DNA from: Bifidobacterium imperatoris
GTDB taxonomy: Bacteria > Actinomycetota > Actinomycetes > Actinomycetales > Bifidobacteriaceae
Direction of reading: 5' to 3'
Assembly: GCF_002860405.1 (NCBI RefSeq)
Contig: NZ_NMWV01000046.1
Span: forward strand, 1 to 5,123
DNA: 5,123 bases
Shown: piece by piece, positions 4,697 through 5,123 of the stretch
How positions within the stretch are numbered: the first letter of the stretch is position 1
Layout of the letters: the number at the start of each line of letters is the position of its first letter
Translations under genes and position numbers: made by a program
The notes under the pieces: generated by a model
What the model saw: the letters and a program-made list of their open reading frames with translations, nothing else
Told to the model about the DNA's origin: nothing
Database searches by the model: none

Positions 4697-5123
4697 TCAG
4701 CGTATGAGGGCGTGCTCCCATACGCGTTGGGCTTCGCGCAGTATCTCGCTGTCAGGGCGTAGGTAGTAGCGGGCCGTGGTGGCGATTGACGAGTGACCTA
4801 ACGCGCGGCTGACCACCGCCACGTCCACGCCGGCGCCCAACGCGGTGCTGGCCCAACTGTGGCGCAGGTTGCGGCGTGGCACATACGGCAGGTTCTGTGA
4901 CCTGCACCATGCGGCGTAGCGTCTGGCGACCTGACCTGGATTCAATAAGCCGATGAGACGGCCGCCCTCATGCGGTCTGATCTCGCGCAGTCTCAATACC
5001 GCGAATCTGGGGAGCACGACGGTGCGGCGCGATAGCTCGGTCTTCGGCTCCACGATCACCTCGTGTCCGTCCACCCACTGCAATCCGCGTCGGACCTTGA
5101 CCTTGCCTGTATTGAGGTTCAGA
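4697..5123 (-). CDS. Tyrosine recombinase, C-terminal catalytic domain (5' end outside window), likely Rin-type DNA invertase
   Basis: The frame is open from the right edge down to TGA (complement of 4697-4699), giving 141 visible residues. TTG at 5081-5083 is internal, because LNTGKVKVRRGLQWVDG precedes and spans it. Family signs are the beta-hairpin VEPKTELSRRTVVLP with the likely catalytic Lys (5042-5044), and box II RRNLRHSWAS with Arg (4862-4864). The motif LGHSSIATTARYY supplies His (4793-4795) and, nine residues later, the nucleophile Tyr (4766-4768). The first catalytic Arg and the N-terminal DNA-binding domain lie beyond the window. Where most relatives have His in 'HDLRHS', this protein has Arg (4871-4873). 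It points towards the tail genes and stops exactly at the right inverted repeat. Phage integrases are close relatives, so an integrase is the alternative. The in-frame inversion cassette next door favours an invertase. The name Rin is used by analogy with a described bifidobacterial prophage system. Confidence 0.85.
   Translation of the reverse strand, partial: LNLNTGKVKVRRGLQWVDGHEVIVEPKTELSRRTVVLPRFAVLRLREIRPHEGGRLIGLLNPGQVARRYAAWCRSQNLPYVPRRNLRHSWASTALGAGVDVAVVSRALGHSSIATTARYYLRPDSEILREAQRVWEHALIR
4701..4724. other. Hairpin-forming sequence at the recombinase 3' end, next to the right recombination site
   Basis: CGTATG (4701-4706) can pair with CATACG (4719-4724). After a bulged A, GG (4708-4709) can pair with CC (4717-4718) around a short loop. 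It lies in the last codons of the recombinase, 4 bp outside the inverted repeat. No T-run follows, so a standard terminator is unlikely. It could be an extra protein-binding element, an RNA hairpin, or chance. Confidence 0.4.

Noticed and set aside
4697..4721. ATG at 4719-4721 as the start of a free-standing 133-residue gene containing cassette B
   Set aside because: No Shine-Dalgarno sequence precedes it and the first nine codons overlap the recombinase gene in another frame. The in-frame join across the repeat to the constant receptor-binding part explains the frame better.
1..5123. tRNA, CRISPR array, insertion sequence or phage attachment site
   Set aside because: No cloverleaf, regularly spaced DNA repeat, or transposase was seen. 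The only inverted repeat of note is explained by the inversion module, and no att duplication can be judged within this window.

Overview
The window looks like the distal-tail part of the late operon of a temperate siphophage of a GC-rich Gram-positive host. It ends in what reads as a DNA-inversion module that swaps the C-terminus of the receptor-binding protein. The best guess for the host is Bifidobacterium. The reasons are the GC-rich coding style, strong GGGAGG-type ribosome binding sites, the actinophage-like tail gene order, and the pairing of a receptor-binding gene with a tyrosine recombinase. That pairing is known from the Rin shufflon of B. breve and B. longum prophages (recalled from memory). 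Nothing in the window proves the host species, and nothing shows whether the phage is free or integrated.

Layout. Positions 1-1493 (+) hold the C-terminal part of the tail tape measure protein, cut by the left edge. Positions 1490-2320 (+) hold a distal tail (Dit-like) protein that starts on a GTG overlapping the tape measure stop. Positions 2311-3294 (+) hold a Gp37/Tal-like tail hub protein. Positions 3309-3545 (+) hold a 78-residue protein with a degenerate zinc-knuckle look. Positions 3547-4323 (+) hold the receptor-binding or minor tail protein. These five genes overlap or nearly touch and read as one operon.

Positions 4046-4696 form a 651-bp segment bounded by a perfect 16-bp inverted repeat, GGGATTCGCTAACCCA at 4046-4061 and its reverse complement at 4681-4696. 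The left copy lies inside the receptor-binding gene. The segment carries two head-on C-terminal coding cassettes: the active one on + (to 4323) and a silent one on - (4320-4696), whose stop codons are nested in one 10-bp palindrome. Both cassettes read through the repeat in the same frame (Asp-Ser-Leu-Thr). Inversion would therefore keep residues 1-171 and replace the last 87 residues with 120 different ones, giving a 291-residue protein instead of 258.

Positions 4697-5123 (-) hold the C-terminal catalytic part of a tyrosine recombinase, cut by the right edge. Its stop codon abuts the right repeat, which makes it the obvious candidate for the invertase. The tail genes would build the tail tip, and the recombinase would switch its host-recognition end.
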